In this document: piece after piece, positions 16,922-26,353 of the stretch
Layout: the number at the start of each line of letters is the position of its first letter
How positions within the stretch are numbered: the first letter of the stretch is position 1
Assembly (NCBI RefSeq): GCF_018343535.1
Contig: NZ_JAGYPF010000001.1
Coordinates: 868,001 to 932,000, forward strand
Direction: 5' to 3'
DNA: 64,000 nt
DNA from: Neobacillus rhizophilus
Lineage (GTDB): Bacteria; Bacillota; Bacilli; Bacillales; Cytobacillaceae
Position numbers and translations under genes: made by a program
Notes under the pieces: generated by a model
Database searches by the model: none
What the model was told of the DNA's origin: nothing
What the model saw: the letters and a program-made list of their open reading frames with translations, nothing else

Positions 16922-17548
16922 TTAATTTAGTTTTATAATACTTTCACCTAGAACCGAAGTTCCCCAAAGTAATGATAAATGATCCTTGTCCCTAACTGGT
17001 CCAACCCCTTCAGGAGTACCCGTAAAGATTAGATCCCCTTCCCCTAATCCAAAGTTTAGGGCAATGAAATCAATTATGGTCTGCAAATCAAAGATCATAT
17101 TTTTTATGTTCCCATGCTGTACCTTTTTACCATTTATAAGAAGAGAAAATTCGGTCTTCTTCATTTCTTCTATCCCAGGAAAGGAGATGAATTTGCTCAC
17201 AATAGCTGAGTTTGGAAATCCTTTTGCCAATAGCCATGGCTGGCCTTTTTTCTTGAGTTCACTTTGAACATCCCGTAAGGTAAAATCGATGCCAATGGCC
17301 ATACTATTGACTATTTCCTCTACTCTAATCCCTTTTTCATATGATTTTCCTATCCTTATTACTATTTCTGTTTCAAAATGGATAGAACCTCGATTTCCAG
17401 GCAGTAAAATTTCCTCACCAACAGGTTCCACCAAGGCATGAGTAGGTTTGGAAAAAATAATCGGAGAAGTCGGCACTTCATTTTGCAGCTCCTTAGCATG
17501 CTCAGCGTAGTTTCGACCGACGCAGTAGATATTAGAGATCTTATTCAT
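16922..17548 (-). CDS. Fumarylacetoacetate hydrolase (FAH) family protein
   Basis: 208 residues, the size of short FAH-fold enzymes such as YcgM/FAHD1 that act on acylpyruvates or oxaloacetate. The fold's signature segments are present: IYCVGRNYAEHAKEL at the N-terminus, metal-binding HFETEIVIRIG (Glu-x-Glu) followed by IGIDFTLRDVQ (Asp), and FTGTPEGVGPV near the end. CGAGGG lies seven bases before the ATG. A 35-bp repeat shared with the glsA start sits 46-80 bases upstream. The exact substrate cannot be read from sequence. Confidence 0.88.
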   Translation of the reverse strand: MNKISNIYCVGRNYAEHAKELQNEVPTSPIIFSKPTHALVEPVGEEILLPGNRGSIHFETEIVIRIGKSYEKGIRVEEIVNSMAIGIDFTLRDVQSELKKKGQPWLLAKGFPNSAIVSKFISFPGIEEMKKTEFSLLINGKKVQHGNIKNMIFDLQTIIDFIALNFGLGEGDLIFTGTPEGVGPVRDKDHLSLLWGTSVLGESIIKLN

Positions 17549-17593
17549 GACAATCCCTCGTTTTATAGTAAAAATTAAAACTTACTCTTAAAG

Positions 17594-17628
17594 TTGACAT
17601 GGCATTATTCATCACCCGTAGTAGTATG
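17594..17628. repeat. 35-bp dispersed repeat, copy 2
   Basis: 33 of 35 bases match 7856-7890. This copy lies in the leader of the FAH-family gene and does not encode an N-terminus. Confidence 0.8.
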
Positions 17629-17646
17629 CACCTTTAAATTTATTTT

Positions 17647-19188
17647 TTAAGATAAGCCATTCCATTCTATTCGATACAAATCATGTCTCCGGTCACGTAA
17701 TTGTCGCATCGAACCGGAATTCCGAGAGCGTCTCAGTTTCTCAAGGTCAACGTCGCCAACAACGACGGTATCAACGTTAGCATCACATTCCCCGACAATC
17801 CCGTCCCTTGCGAACTCAAAATCGGCTGGCGAGAAAATTCCAGATTGAGCATATTGAATATCCATGTTTTCTACATGTGTTAAATTGCCCACAGTTCCGG
17901 CAATACAAGTATAAACTTGGTTTTCAATCGCACGGGCCTGGGCACAGTAGCGTACGCGAAGATAGCTTTGCCGATCTTCTGCACTGAATGGGACAAAAAT
18001 AATATTAGCACCCTGTTCAACTGCAATTCGTGAGAGTTCAGGAAACTCGATGTCATAGGATACCTGAATTGCAATTTTTCCACAATCTGTATCAAATACA
18101 TTGATCTCATTTCCTTCAGCGATTCCCCACCACTTTTTCTCGTTAGGTGTCACATGAAGCTTCGATTGTTTTTCAATTGTGCCGTCCCGGCGGAAAAGAA
18201 AGCCGACATTGTAAATATCTCCATCTTCTTCGATAAAATGAGTTCCGCCGACTATATTGATGTTATATCTTACAGCAAGCTGCGTAAACAGTTCTATATA
18301 TTGATCTGTAAAGGTCGCCAGTCGCCTTACTGCCCGGTCTGGCCGTTTTTCTTCAAGATAGGACATCAATTGGGTTGTGAATATTTCTGGAAACACCGCA
18401 AAATCGGAACCAAAATCGGCGGCTACGTCCACATAATATTGCACTTGTGTACTGAAATCTTCATAAGAGTCAATTTTCTTCATCATATATTGGACGACGC
18501 AAATTCTAACGGGGAATGATGTACGATAAATACGCTTAGATTTGGGCCGATAATCGACATTATTCCATTCCATCAAAGTGGCCATTGAATCAGACGCTTT
18601 GTCGTCTGGGAGGTAGCTCGTATTTATCCGTTTAATTTTAAATCCTTGCAGAAGCTGAAAGGATAACACAGGATCATAAATATTGTGCTTCTCCACTTCT
18701 TCCACATATTCCCTTGCTGTCATTTCATCCTTGTATTTGTGATAATTTGGGATTCGTCCGCCAATAATGATGCTTTCTAGATTTAAACGAACGGCTAGCT
18801 CCTTTCGCGCCTCATAAAGACGGTGACCTAATTTCATGCGCCGATATTCGGGATCGACCATCACTTCAATTCCATATAAATTAAGTCCACTTGGGTCGTG
18901 ATTAGTGATATACCCATGGTCTGTAATGGTATCCCAGGTGTGCTGGTCGTCGTATTCGTCAAAATTGACGATAAGGCTTGAACAGGACCCTACGATTTTG
19001 CCCTCATATTCCACACAAATTTGACCTTCAGGGAAAATTCGAATATGGCTAAGCAGTTGCTCCCGCTTCCATGGGTCCATGTTGGGGAAGCAAACTCTAC
19101 CAAGCGCAATAATTTCATCTATGTCTTCAATAAAGATGTTGCGAATCTCAATTTTCTTCTCGTATTTCGACATATCTGTCTCTGACAT
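17647..19188 (-). CDS. yhcX: GNAT acetyltransferase fused to carbon-nitrogen hydrolase (YhcX-like)
   Basis: 513 residues from ATG 19188 (GGGG ten bases upstream); a GTG three codons earlier is possible. Residues 1-205 form a GNAT domain (YRRMKLGHRLYEARKEL acetyl-CoA loop). Residues about 220-510 form a nitrilase-superfamily domain. Glu268 (FPEIF) and Lys343 (SKLHVTP) of the Glu-Lys-Cys triad are present, but the nucleophile position reads VSYDIEFPE, so Ser377 stands where Cys is expected. B. subtilis YhcX has the same architecture and length. Substrate unknown; an amidase/acyltransferase acting on small amines is the general expectation. If Ser377 is real, hydrolase activity may be altered or lost. 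Confidence 0.9.
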   Translation of the reverse strand: MSETDMSKYEKKIEIRNIFIEDIDEIIALGRVCFPNMDPWKREQLLSHIRIFPEGQICVEYEGKIVGSCSSLIVNFDEYDDQHTWDTITDHGYITNHDPSGLNLYGIEVMVDPEYRRMKLGHRLYEARKELAVRLNLESIIIGGRIPNYHKYKDEMTAREYVEEVEKHNIYDPVLSFQLLQGFKIKRINTSYLPDDKASDSMATLMEWNNVDYRPKSKRIYRTSFPVRICVVQYMMKKIDSYEDFSTQVQYYVDVAADFGSDFAVFPEIFTTQLMSYLEEKRPDRAVRRLATFTDQYIELFTQLAVRYNINIVGGTHFIEEDGDIYNVGFLFRRDGTIEKQSKLHVTPNEKKWWGIAEGNEINVFDTDCGKIAIQVSYDIEFPELSRIAVEQGANIIFVPFSAEDRQSYLRVRYCAQARAIENQVYTCIAGTVGNLTHVENMDIQYAQSGIFSPADFEFARDGIVGECDANVDTVVVGDVDLEKLRRSRNSGSMRQLRDRRHDLYRIEWNGLS

Positions 19189-19309
19189 GGTTTTCACACC
19201 CCTGCTCTCAAAGTAAAGCTATGAAGTTCCATAAAAAAATCCTTATCTTAAATTGCATTTTTGATTTAGGATGCCCTTATTTCAAAGTCAAATTCAAGTA
19301 CACAGAAAA

Positions 19310-19350
19310 AGCTAAACAAATATGGTGTCATTCCCACCATTTAGTCAGCT
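19310..19350 (-). terminator. Terminator downstream of the TIM-barrel isomerase gene
   Basis: Long imperfect hairpin (AGCTGACTAAATGGTG with CACCATATTTGTTTAGCT) then CTTTTTC on the minus strand. Confidence 0.75.
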
Positions 19351-19374
19351 TCTTTTTCCTTCATTATTAATTTT

Positions 19375-20208
19375 CTATTTTTCGTATATCCGTCTCAAAT
19401 AGAGGATACTTTCATCAATAAAAGGTTCCTTAGTTCCTTCAATCAGAATATTGATATATAGTTTTTTGAGCTTTAATAAGTTAAACAACTTATCGTAATG
19501 TAACAACCCCTGTCCTACTGGCACTTGTTTCAAAGAGTTGCCCTCAATGATAAAGTCTTTGGCATGGAAAATAACGATCCTGTCTCCCAACAAAGCAAAT
19601 GCTTCTTCAAATATCTCATCCTGCTGTAAATAGTTATCAATGGTTAAGAGATTCACAGGATCAAAAATAATTTGTAAATTATGCGAGTCAATCATATCTA
19701 AAAGACGCTTCAAGGTTTGGACAGAATAGACAGGATGATTTACTCCCGCCTCAACCCCCACAATGACACCAAATTTTTCTGCCTCTTTTACGAGTTCTGA
19801 GACAGTTTCAACTACCTCCATAAAAGGCTTTTCTTTAAAGTTTTCTTTAGTGTAAACAATCTCTGCGTTGACATTGCCCGTTTCTGTCCCGACGATGCTG
19901 CAGCCAAAATCCCTTGCAAATCGGATATGTTCTTTAAAACGGGCAAGGCCTTTTTTTCTCTCTGTTAAATCTGGATGAATCATATTAAAATAACAACCTA
20001 AGAAGGCAAGCTGAATTCCCCTGGCAGAAAAAGCTCTACCGGCATGGCGGGCAAGGCCTGGAGATAGACTGCCTAATTCTGGATAAAGGAATGGCAATGA
20101 CTTGCTTAATGCCAACTGAGCACAACTCAACCCTTTATCCGCTATTTTTGTCACCAGTTCTTCTAATGAATTTGCTTCGATGTCATGGGCCCGAATCCCT
20201 AAATTCAT
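19375..20208 (-). CDS. Sugar phosphate isomerase/epimerase-like TIM-barrel protein
   Basis: 277 residues from ATG 20208, preceded by AGAGGTGG; an upstream ATG would add ten residues without an SD. Xylose-isomerase-like TIM barrel (AP endonuclease 2 fold): metal-binding Glu in VGVEAGVNH, Asp in QIIFDPVNLL, His in VIFHAKD and Glu in NILIEGTKEP, the usual order in family members such as IolE/IolI and hydroxypyruvate isomerase. It lies 65 bases after the flippase-like gene and probably shares its transcript, at the tail of the pectin locus. A role in a uronate-derived sugar step is inference. Confidence 0.8.
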   Translation of the reverse strand: MNLGIRAHDIEANSLEELVTKIADKGLSCAQLALSKSLPFLYPELGSLSPGLARHAGRAFSARGIQLAFLGCYFNMIHPDLTERKKGLARFKEHIRFARDFGCSIVGTETGNVNAEIVYTKENFKEKPFMEVVETVSELVKEAEKFGVIVGVEAGVNHPVYSVQTLKRLLDMIDSHNLQIIFDPVNLLTIDNYLQQDEIFEEAFALLGDRIVIFHAKDFIIEGNSLKQVPVGQGLLHYDKLFNLLKLKKLYINILIEGTKEPFIDESILYLRRIYEK

Positions 20209-20273
20209 ACTAATCCACCTCTTTCGTTCTATAGCCAAACACTGTCTTCAAAAATGTTAACGTGAACAATTCT

Positions 20274-21590
20274 CTAAACTACTTTCTGTCCCTCTATTTG
20301 CTTTCCCTTTCCTCTGCGGGTAACGACGAAGGAAACAGCCAATAGACCGATGATTTCGCCTGTGGAAGCTGCAATGGCTCCTGCCTTGCCATTCAACCCT
20401 GGATACCAATACACCAATGGAATAATCATCAGGATAACAGCGATCATATTAAAAATTTGCGGTTTCAAAAGAGATTTTGTGCTCTTTTGGAGCATAAGAA
20501 TCCCGCCAAAATAATCAACCCACGGGAAGACCATGGTCTTAAAGATAAAGAATTTTAATACATCGAGGCTTTCGGCCGCCAATTTCGTTTCCGCCCCTAA
20601 TACCGTGCCCATAAACCAAGGGCCGGCGCTAGTGAAACTAAGACTAGCCAAAAAGACAGATGGAACAATACTGAAAACAATCACACATCTTAAAACTGTC
20701 TGTTTGTTATGTTCATAAAATTGCAGAACAATTTGGTGTGTGTACATAAAAAAACTGAGAATCAGGTTAGTAATGCTAAAAGCCAATGCAAAGGAGGCAA
20801 TCCCTAAATGAACATCCTGAATTTTGCCAAGAAACGCATAAATCATCGGAATTAAGATGGTCTGAAAGGACAAATAAAAAACCAACGGAAAATAAAAGGC
20901 AGAAATGTCTTTTTGCCTTAGGGCAGTATCAGGTTCCTTGACGTACCCTTTCATAATGGAATTCCCGCGCCAGACACTGATGAAGCACTCGATTCCCATT
21001 CCTGTCAAAAAAATCATTGCACCTGCAGCGCTCGTATTGGCCTGATTGGATAAAATTAAAAAAGCTGCAATAGCAAACATGCATACTAATCGAATAATGA
21101 CTCCAATCGTTAACCATTTAGTTTCTAGCTTATTAATGATGACCCCCTGATATAAGCAACGGAGTCCGGAAAATAAAATGACCCCTGAAAGGACAAGAAA
21201 GGTTAACTTCAAGGATGACATTGATTCAGCTTCCGCATTAAACCCGTACCTAAACACTAAATTTCCAATCGGTGTAAGACCAATGATGGCACAAAGGGCT
21301 GTAATAATGAGAGAGACCTTTATAAAAAAGGCAGCAATTTTGTTAAAGGAAGCTTGCCCTTTTGCCAAAGCGGAGCTCGTTTGCCTAAACGCCAAGACCG
21401 GCCGTTCGAGAATTCCAAATAGTGAAAAGGCAATAGCATAATTTGCAATAATGACTTCCGCATGATCTGCTCTACTCAATGTTCCATTAATAATCACATG
21501 AGAAATGGATGTTAGGCTTGCAGAAACGGCCAATGGAATAAAAAATATAAGGATTCGTACAAAGCTAGAATCCTTAAAGATCTGAGGCAA
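20274..21590 (-). CDS. MATE/flippase-like multidrug or polysaccharide-type exporter
   Basis: 438 residues with about twelve hydrophobic segments in two bundles (LIFFIPLAVSASLTSISHVI ... ILMLQKSTKSLLKPQIFNMI), the pattern of MOP-superfamily flippases. The likely start is TTG at 21590; AAAGGAG lies 13 bases upstream, and an ATT two codons earlier would be better spaced, so the start is uncertain. It follows the response regulator by 80 bases and precedes the TIM-barrel gene. Substrate unknown; its place after YesM/YesN suggests control by pectin signals, which is inference. Confidence 0.75.
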   Translation of the reverse strand: MPQIFKDSSFVRILIFFIPLAVSASLTSISHVIINGTLSRADHAEVIIANYAIAFSLFGILERPVLAFRQTSSALAKGQASFNKIAAFFIKVSLIITALCAIIGLTPIGNLVFRYGFNAEAESMSSLKLTFLVLSGVILFSGLRCLYQGVIINKLETKWLTIGVIIRLVCMFAIAAFLILSNQANTSAAGAMIFLTGMGIECFISVWRGNSIMKGYVKEPDTALRQKDISAFYFPLVFYLSFQTILIPMIYAFLGKIQDVHLGIASFALAFSITNLILSFFMYTHQIVLQFYEHNKQTVLRCVIVFSIVPSVFLASLSFTSAGPWFMGTVLGAETKLAAESLDVLKFFIFKTMVFPWVDYFGGILMLQKSTKSLLKPQIFNMIAVILMIIPLVYWYPGLNGKAGAIAASTGEIIGLLAVSFVVTRRGKGKQIEGQKVV

Positions 21591-21670
21591 TGTAATTTCA
21601 CTACTCCTTTCATTATATTTCGGTAATTACAGAGTCATTTATTTTTATCCGGATAGCACGAATTATATGC

Positions 21671-23248
21671 CTACTTTAGTTTTTTGAATTCAATTGGGGA
21701 GTACCCCGTGTATTTTTTAAAACTGCTGCTAAAATATTGGGGATTGGAATACCCTATCTTTTCCGCCACCTCATAAGTCTTTAAATCTGTTTGTTGAAAA
21801 AGCTCCATCGCTCTCTTCATCCTCGTTTCAAGGAGGAAATCGCCAAAGTTAAAGCCCTTTTCCACTTTGAAGAGGTTACTAAGATAGGCTGAACTGACAT
21901 GAACCTCTTCGGATACCGTTTGAAGATTTAGATTAGCCACATGATAGTGTTCACGAATGAAATCAATGGCTTTATCAACGAGCGAGTGCTTTTGATTGGT
22001 ATTGATCCTTTTGAGAAACTCAGATAAATCTACTGCAATGATTTTAATCTCTAAAAAAATTTCATCGATCGTCTGCATGTTTACTACTTTGCTTTCGGCA
22101 TTCTCAAATCTTGAATAATCCCAGGTCTTCGCGATTTTGGATGATTCATGGAAAATTAAACTGATGATCCTGATAGCAAGCAGGGTCACTTCCTGTAAGG
22201 ATGCTTTATTATTTGTTAAACGTTCCTTTGTTAGGTCCAATAGTTCCGTAACTTTTTCCGGAAGCCCCAGTGAAATATATTGGAAAAGATCCTCTTCTAT
22301 GGCTAGCTGGGCAACCACCTCGTTACAATCGGAAGATTCAATATCATCGATGGAAAAAGCTTGATTGATACCAATCAAGTGGCGGAATTCCATCGCTTTA
22401 ACTGCTTCTTGATACGAGCAGGAAAGGCCTGAAAGTTCATCATATACTCTCCCTCTCGTAACCGTAATGGTCGTATTAAACGTTTCCTTTATGGTCGAGA
22501 GGAGTTCACTTGTCACATTGGAAATAAAATGAATAAAATTATCAACCAATTGATTTGAACCAAAAAGAAACATGGTAAAATGATTGGATTCATCGTTCAA
22601 GACGCAGCCATCCATGTTGAAGAGATTGAGCATGCTTTTACAGTGATCCATCATATGTTCTTTCATCGTTTCCAAATTTGACTGAGGGCCAAAATCTGTT
22701 TGGTCCATTTTGACATATAGAGCTGTAATGGGTGACCCACTATGCTCTATTCCTACTAAACTCAACTCTTTGTAAATCTCTTCATCTGTTACCTTGTTAA
22801 GTCTTAGTTTTTTTAGAAACTGCTGTTGGATATAATGTTGGCTTTCGTTAAGATGGTTTTCTGTTCGTCTCTGAAAATCAAAATCAGCCGTTGCTTGTTT
22901 TAGCTTATCTAGTAGTTCACTAGTTTCTACAGGCTTTAGCAAGTAATCATATGCCCTTAATCGTATAGCTTCATGTGCATATTTAAAATCTTCATATCCC
23001 GTCAACAAGATGACTTTTATTTTTGGATTAAACTCCCTGATCGCCTTTGTCATTTCAAGACCATCCATAAACGGCATTTGGATATCGGATATGACAATAT
23101 GAGGTTCTGTGGCCTCAATGATTTCTAAACCTTGTTCACCGTCTCCAGCAACACCCACCAGTTCAAACCCATGCTCAGTCCAAGGAATCACACTGGATAA
23201 CCCCTTGCGGATAATTCGGTCGTCATCAACTATTACTACCTTATACAT
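21671..23248 (-). CDS. YesN-type response regulator with AraC DNA-binding domain
   Basis: 525 residues. N-terminal receiver with phospho-acceptor Asp55 (VISDIQMP), acidic pocket Asp8-10 and Lys in LLKPVE; a long middle region; C-terminal AraC/XylS double helix-turn-helix (about 425-525; VSSAYLSNLFKVEKG and YFSSSFKKYTGYSPIEF). Its start overlaps the kinase stop by one base (TAATG), so the pair is translationally coupled. Relatives YesN/YtdP control pectin and rhamnogalacturonan genes in B. subtilis. Likely activator of the weak -35 promoters at 30.8 and 39.6 kb (inference). Confidence 0.92.
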   Translation of the reverse strand: MYKVVIVDDDRIIRKGLSSVIPWTEHGFELVGVAGDGEQGLEIIEATEPHIVISDIQMPFMDGLEMTKAIREFNPKIKVILLTGYEDFKYAHEAIRLRAYDYLLKPVETSELLDKLKQATADFDFQRRTENHLNESQHYIQQQFLKKLRLNKVTDEEIYKELSLVGIEHSGSPITALYVKMDQTDFGPQSNLETMKEHMMDHCKSMLNLFNMDGCVLNDESNHFTMFLFGSNQLVDNFIHFISNVTSELLSTIKETFNTTITVTRGRVYDELSGLSCSYQEAVKAMEFRHLIGINQAFSIDDIESSDCNEVVAQLAIEEDLFQYISLGLPEKVTELLDLTKERLTNNKASLQEVTLLAIRIISLIFHESSKIAKTWDYSRFENAESKVVNMQTIDEIFLEIKIIAVDLSEFLKRINTNQKHSLVDKAIDFIREHYHVANLNLQTVSEEVHVSSAYLSNLFKVEKGFNFGDFLLETRMKRAMELFQQTDLKTYEVAEKIGYSNPQYFSSSFKKYTGYSPIEFKKLK

Positions 23249-25065
23249 TAGTTAACTTCTCCCTTCGTCTTAGGAATCCTGACAATGGACCTTGTCCCTG
23301 CCCCCAGCTCGCTTTCAATAGTTAACCCGTAGGCCTCCCCGAAGTGCATCTGGATTCTTTCATGAACACTTCTAAGACCAATGCCAATAATCGCGGAAGT
23401 TCTACTTTTGTTTGAAAGTTCATCCCTAATGGCAGTTAATTTTTCGGTGTCGATACCTGAACCATTGTCGATCACTTCAAGGAATATAATATCCTCATTT
23501 TCATACCCTTTTACCGTAATCTTCCCTTTGCCTCTTTTTTGCTTGACTCCATGATAGATGGCATTTTCAATCAGAGGCTGCAGGGTAAGTTTAACAATTC
23601 TATATTGTAATAGATTAGAATCGACATTTATTTCATAGGAGAAATTATCTCCATATCTCATTTCCTGTATAATCAGATAATTTTGGATGTGAGCAATTTC
23701 TTCCTCCAAACTGATAATTTCTTTCCCCCTGCTAATACTAATTCGAAAAAAGTTGGACAGAGCTGTTATCATGCTGCTAGCTTCCTGATTCATTCCCATA
23801 TCAGACAAGCCCTTTATGGAATAAAGGGTATTATATAAAAAGTGGGGATTAATTTGGGCGTGCATAATTGAGAATTCTAGATGCCGCTTTTCGTCCTGTT
23901 CAAGCCGTATTTGGTCTAATAGACTATTGATTTTAACCATTAAATCATCCAATGCCGTTCCTAAGATTCCAATTTCTCGAGGGCCATTGTGAGAGAAAGC
24001 CAATTGTAGATTTTTCTCATTGATGAGTTTTGTTTGTGATACTAGAGCAGAGACCGGATTTGTTATGTATTTTGAGAAAAAGTTGGCTATTAAGATGGCT
24101 ATTCCAGTTAAAATGAGAATGACAACAACCGTTACAATTTTAATATAATTGACTTTCTTTAAAATCTCATCTGTGGGGAAAACAGCCGCCACTTTCCACT
24201 TATTGACACCCATCGTATCATAAATGATCGTCATCTTCTTCCCATCTGTATTTTGAAACTCATATCGGCCTCTTTCTTCCTTTAACGATTGCAAATGATT
24301 TAATTCTTTTGAATTCAAGCTGTATTCCTTTGCCACTGCTTTGGAATTGAAGGCTCCTTCAGGGCTTACTAGGGTGAGGTAACCATGGTCCCCAATCAAA
24401 GATTTATTTAAAACGTTTTCAAAAAATTCTTTTCTTAAATTAAAGAGTAAAATACCATTCGCTTTCGAGTTGCCATTACCGATCAACTTAAAAACGCTTA
24501 CTACTTCTGAATCACTGGCAAAAATATCATCGGGATGCTCATTATGCCAATAAAACCCTTCCTTGCTGCCTTGATAAAGTTCTCCATATTTTTTATATGG
24601 AAATTGATTGAATTTCATCCGGAAATCGCTTCGATATAACGTAAACTTTCCATTTTGCATATCCACCAGAATAGAATCAATAATCGAGTTAAAGTTCAAA
24701 TGAATCACTTTTAGCGAATTGTTTATTTTAATATAATCCTCAGGCATTACTTCTGAAGATTCTGAGTTAATCAAATCCAGTGTCTTCGGATCATTAGAGA
24801 AGGCAACCAGCTGTTCAAATATATCATATAATCTATTTTCCAAATAAGCCTTCGTCTGAAATACTGTATCATCGACACTTTTATAGGCGTTTTCCTCGAG
24901 CTGGGTTACAGCCAGTTGGTAGGAAATCCAGCCCGTAAATGCGATAAAAAAAATGATGACTGGCAGAAATAACGAAATAATCGTGGATCGAAGGGAGAAT
25001 AGAAAATACTTTTTTATAAATGCGACAAGTTTGTTTCTCATAGGTAAACTAGGAAGCGTTTTCAT
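23248..25065 (-). CDS. YesM-type sensor histidine kinase
   Basis: 605 residues. A membrane span at about 27-50 and a second at about 305-330 enclose an extracellular dCache-like sensor domain; then HAMP, a LytS-type His_kinase domain with phospho-acceptor His408 in QINPHFLYN, and a HATPase domain (LIENAIYHG N-box, DNGSGID G1 box, GIGLRSVHERI G2 box). GGAGGGTG precedes the ATG. YesM kinases sense extracellular saccharides, often with ABC importers. Located between GH105 and its regulator within the pectin locus. Confidence 0.92.
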   Translation of the reverse strand: MKTLPSLPMRNKLVAFIKKYFLFSLRSTIISLFLPVIIFFIAFTGWISYQLAVTQLEENAYKSVDDTVFQTKAYLENRLYDIFEQLVAFSNDPKTLDLINSESSEVMPEDYIKINNSLKVIHLNFNSIIDSILVDMQNGKFTLYRSDFRMKFNQFPYKKYGELYQGSKEGFYWHNEHPDDIFASDSEVVSVFKLIGNGNSKANGILLFNLRKEFFENVLNKSLIGDHGYLTLVSPEGAFNSKAVAKEYSLNSKELNHLQSLKEERGRYEFQNTDGKKMTIIYDTMGVNKWKVAAVFPTDEILKKVNYIKIVTVVVILILTGIAILIANFFSKYITNPVSALVSQTKLINEKNLQLAFSHNGPREIGILGTALDDLMVKINSLLDQIRLEQDEKRHLEFSIMHAQINPHFLYNTLYSIKGLSDMGMNQEASSMITALSNFFRISISRGKEIISLEEEIAHIQNYLIIQEMRYGDNFSYEINVDSNLLQYRIVKLTLQPLIENAIYHGVKQKRGKGKITVKGYENEDIIFLEVIDNGSGIDTEKLTAIRDELSNKSRTSAIIGIGLRSVHERIQMHFGEAYGLTIESELGAGTRSIVRIPKTKGEVN

Positions 25066-25182
25066 ATCTGCACCCTCCTCTCCATTCCTTTTATACTAAA
25101 TCCTATTATAAAATACAATATTTTACTAAACTAGTAAATGGGTCTTCCCACGCATCCAAAAACTTCCTAGATGACACAGCTA

Positions 25183-25207
25183 GAACCCATAACAAAATTA
25201 TGGGTTC
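25183..25207 (-). terminator. Hairpin after the GH105 gene
   Basis: Perfect ten-base arms (GAACCCATAA) directly downstream of the GH105 stop. No T-run follows, so it may be a processing or weak termination signal before the kinase gene. Confidence 0.5.
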
Positions 25208-25214
25208 CCTGCGC

Positions 25215-26333
25215 TTATTTAATGATATTGACAAGTGCCATGCTTGCTAAAATAAAGGCACCAACACCATGAAGATCATTTTCAGACACTGGACGAGAAA
25301 CATAGTAGTCATACACACCTGCAGAAGTTCCGATACAAATTCCTTTCATCGTTAATAAATCACCATCGACTTCAATCATTTTGTTTAATAATCCTTGGTA
25401 TCCTTTGACAGCAGCTTCAAGGTATTCTTTACCGACATACCCCTCTTCAACTGCTCTGGCAATGGTATAAATGAATAAGCTGGAGCAGGAGGATTCGAGC
25501 CAGTTATCCTCTTTGCTACCTTTATCTACAATTTGATACCATAATCCAGTCTTTTCATCCTGATAGTTTACAAGGCTTTTAATTAGGCTATGCAAGGATT
25601 CTATCAATTCTTCTCTTCCGCTATGTTCCTCTGAAAGATGATCGAGGATATCAATTAAAGCGGTGCCATACCAGCCAACCGACCGTCCCCAGAACTCGGG
25701 AGAGCAGCCTGTTTCTAGGTTTGCCCAAGGCATCTTTCTGCTTTCATCGTAGGCATGATAAAGGAGTCCGGTTTTTTCATCCTTCATATTTTTCCGCATC
25801 AGTTTTTCCTGATATAAAACCATGTCATCTAACCCTTGTTCGTTAAAGGCATTTTGGTACATTAAAGCAAACGGACCTGCCATATACAAACCATCCAGCC
25901 ACATTTGATAAGGGTATTTGTCCTTATGCCAGAATCCGCCTTCTTTAGTTTTGTTCAATGTATAATATAGATATCTTAACTTATCGGCAGCTTTTTTATA
26001 GCGTTGATCCTTTGTCTCATCCAACAAAGGATATAATAATATCCCTACTTGAATCGAATCCAGCTGATCCCGCTCGAATAGAAAATTGCCCTCCTCGTCC
26101 AGAAGATTATCTAAATAGCTCTTTAGATAATCAAAATACTCCTGATTCTGCGTCTTTTCCCAAACACGCTGCATCCCGTAAAGATAAACTCCCTGGTGAT
26201 AGTGCCACACATTGGCAGGCGGCAGTTCTTCCGGAGTAAATGTTCTCATCAGTGTTTTTGACGCCTTCTCAGCCATTGCAAGAGCAAGTTCTGCTGTTAC
26301 ATCAGTTGTTTTTGTCTCTGAATAACTCTTCAT
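25215..26333 (-). CDS. GH105 unsaturated (rhamno)galacturonyl hydrolase (YteR/YesR-like)
   Basis: 372 residues, no signal peptide, so cytoplasmic. The family (alpha/alpha six-barrel) removes the 4,5-unsaturated galacturonic residue left by pectin lyases. Signatures: WHYHQGVYLYGMQRVW, candidate catalytic Asp147 in MWLDGLYMAGPF, WGRSVGWYG and the GTSAGVYDYYVSR near the C-terminus. AGGAGG precedes the ATG. It lies 20 bases after the PL22 gene, so the two are co-transcribed and act in sequence on imported oligomers. Confidence 0.92.
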   Translation of the reverse strand: MKSYSETKTTDVTAELALAMAEKASKTLMRTFTPEELPPANVWHYHQGVYLYGMQRVWEKTQNQEYFDYLKSYLDNLLDEEGNFLFERDQLDSIQVGILLYPLLDETKDQRYKKAADKLRYLYYTLNKTKEGGFWHKDKYPYQMWLDGLYMAGPFALMYQNAFNEQGLDDMVLYQEKLMRKNMKDEKTGLLYHAYDESRKMPWANLETGCSPEFWGRSVGWYGTALIDILDHLSEEHSGREELIESLHSLIKSLVNYQDEKTGLWYQIVDKGSKEDNWLESSCSSLFIYTIARAVEEGYVGKEYLEAAVKGYQGLLNKMIEVDGDLLTMKGICIGTSAGVYDYYVSRPVSENDLHGVGAFILASMALVNIIK

Positions 26334-26353
26334 GCTTGTACCTCCTGTTAATC

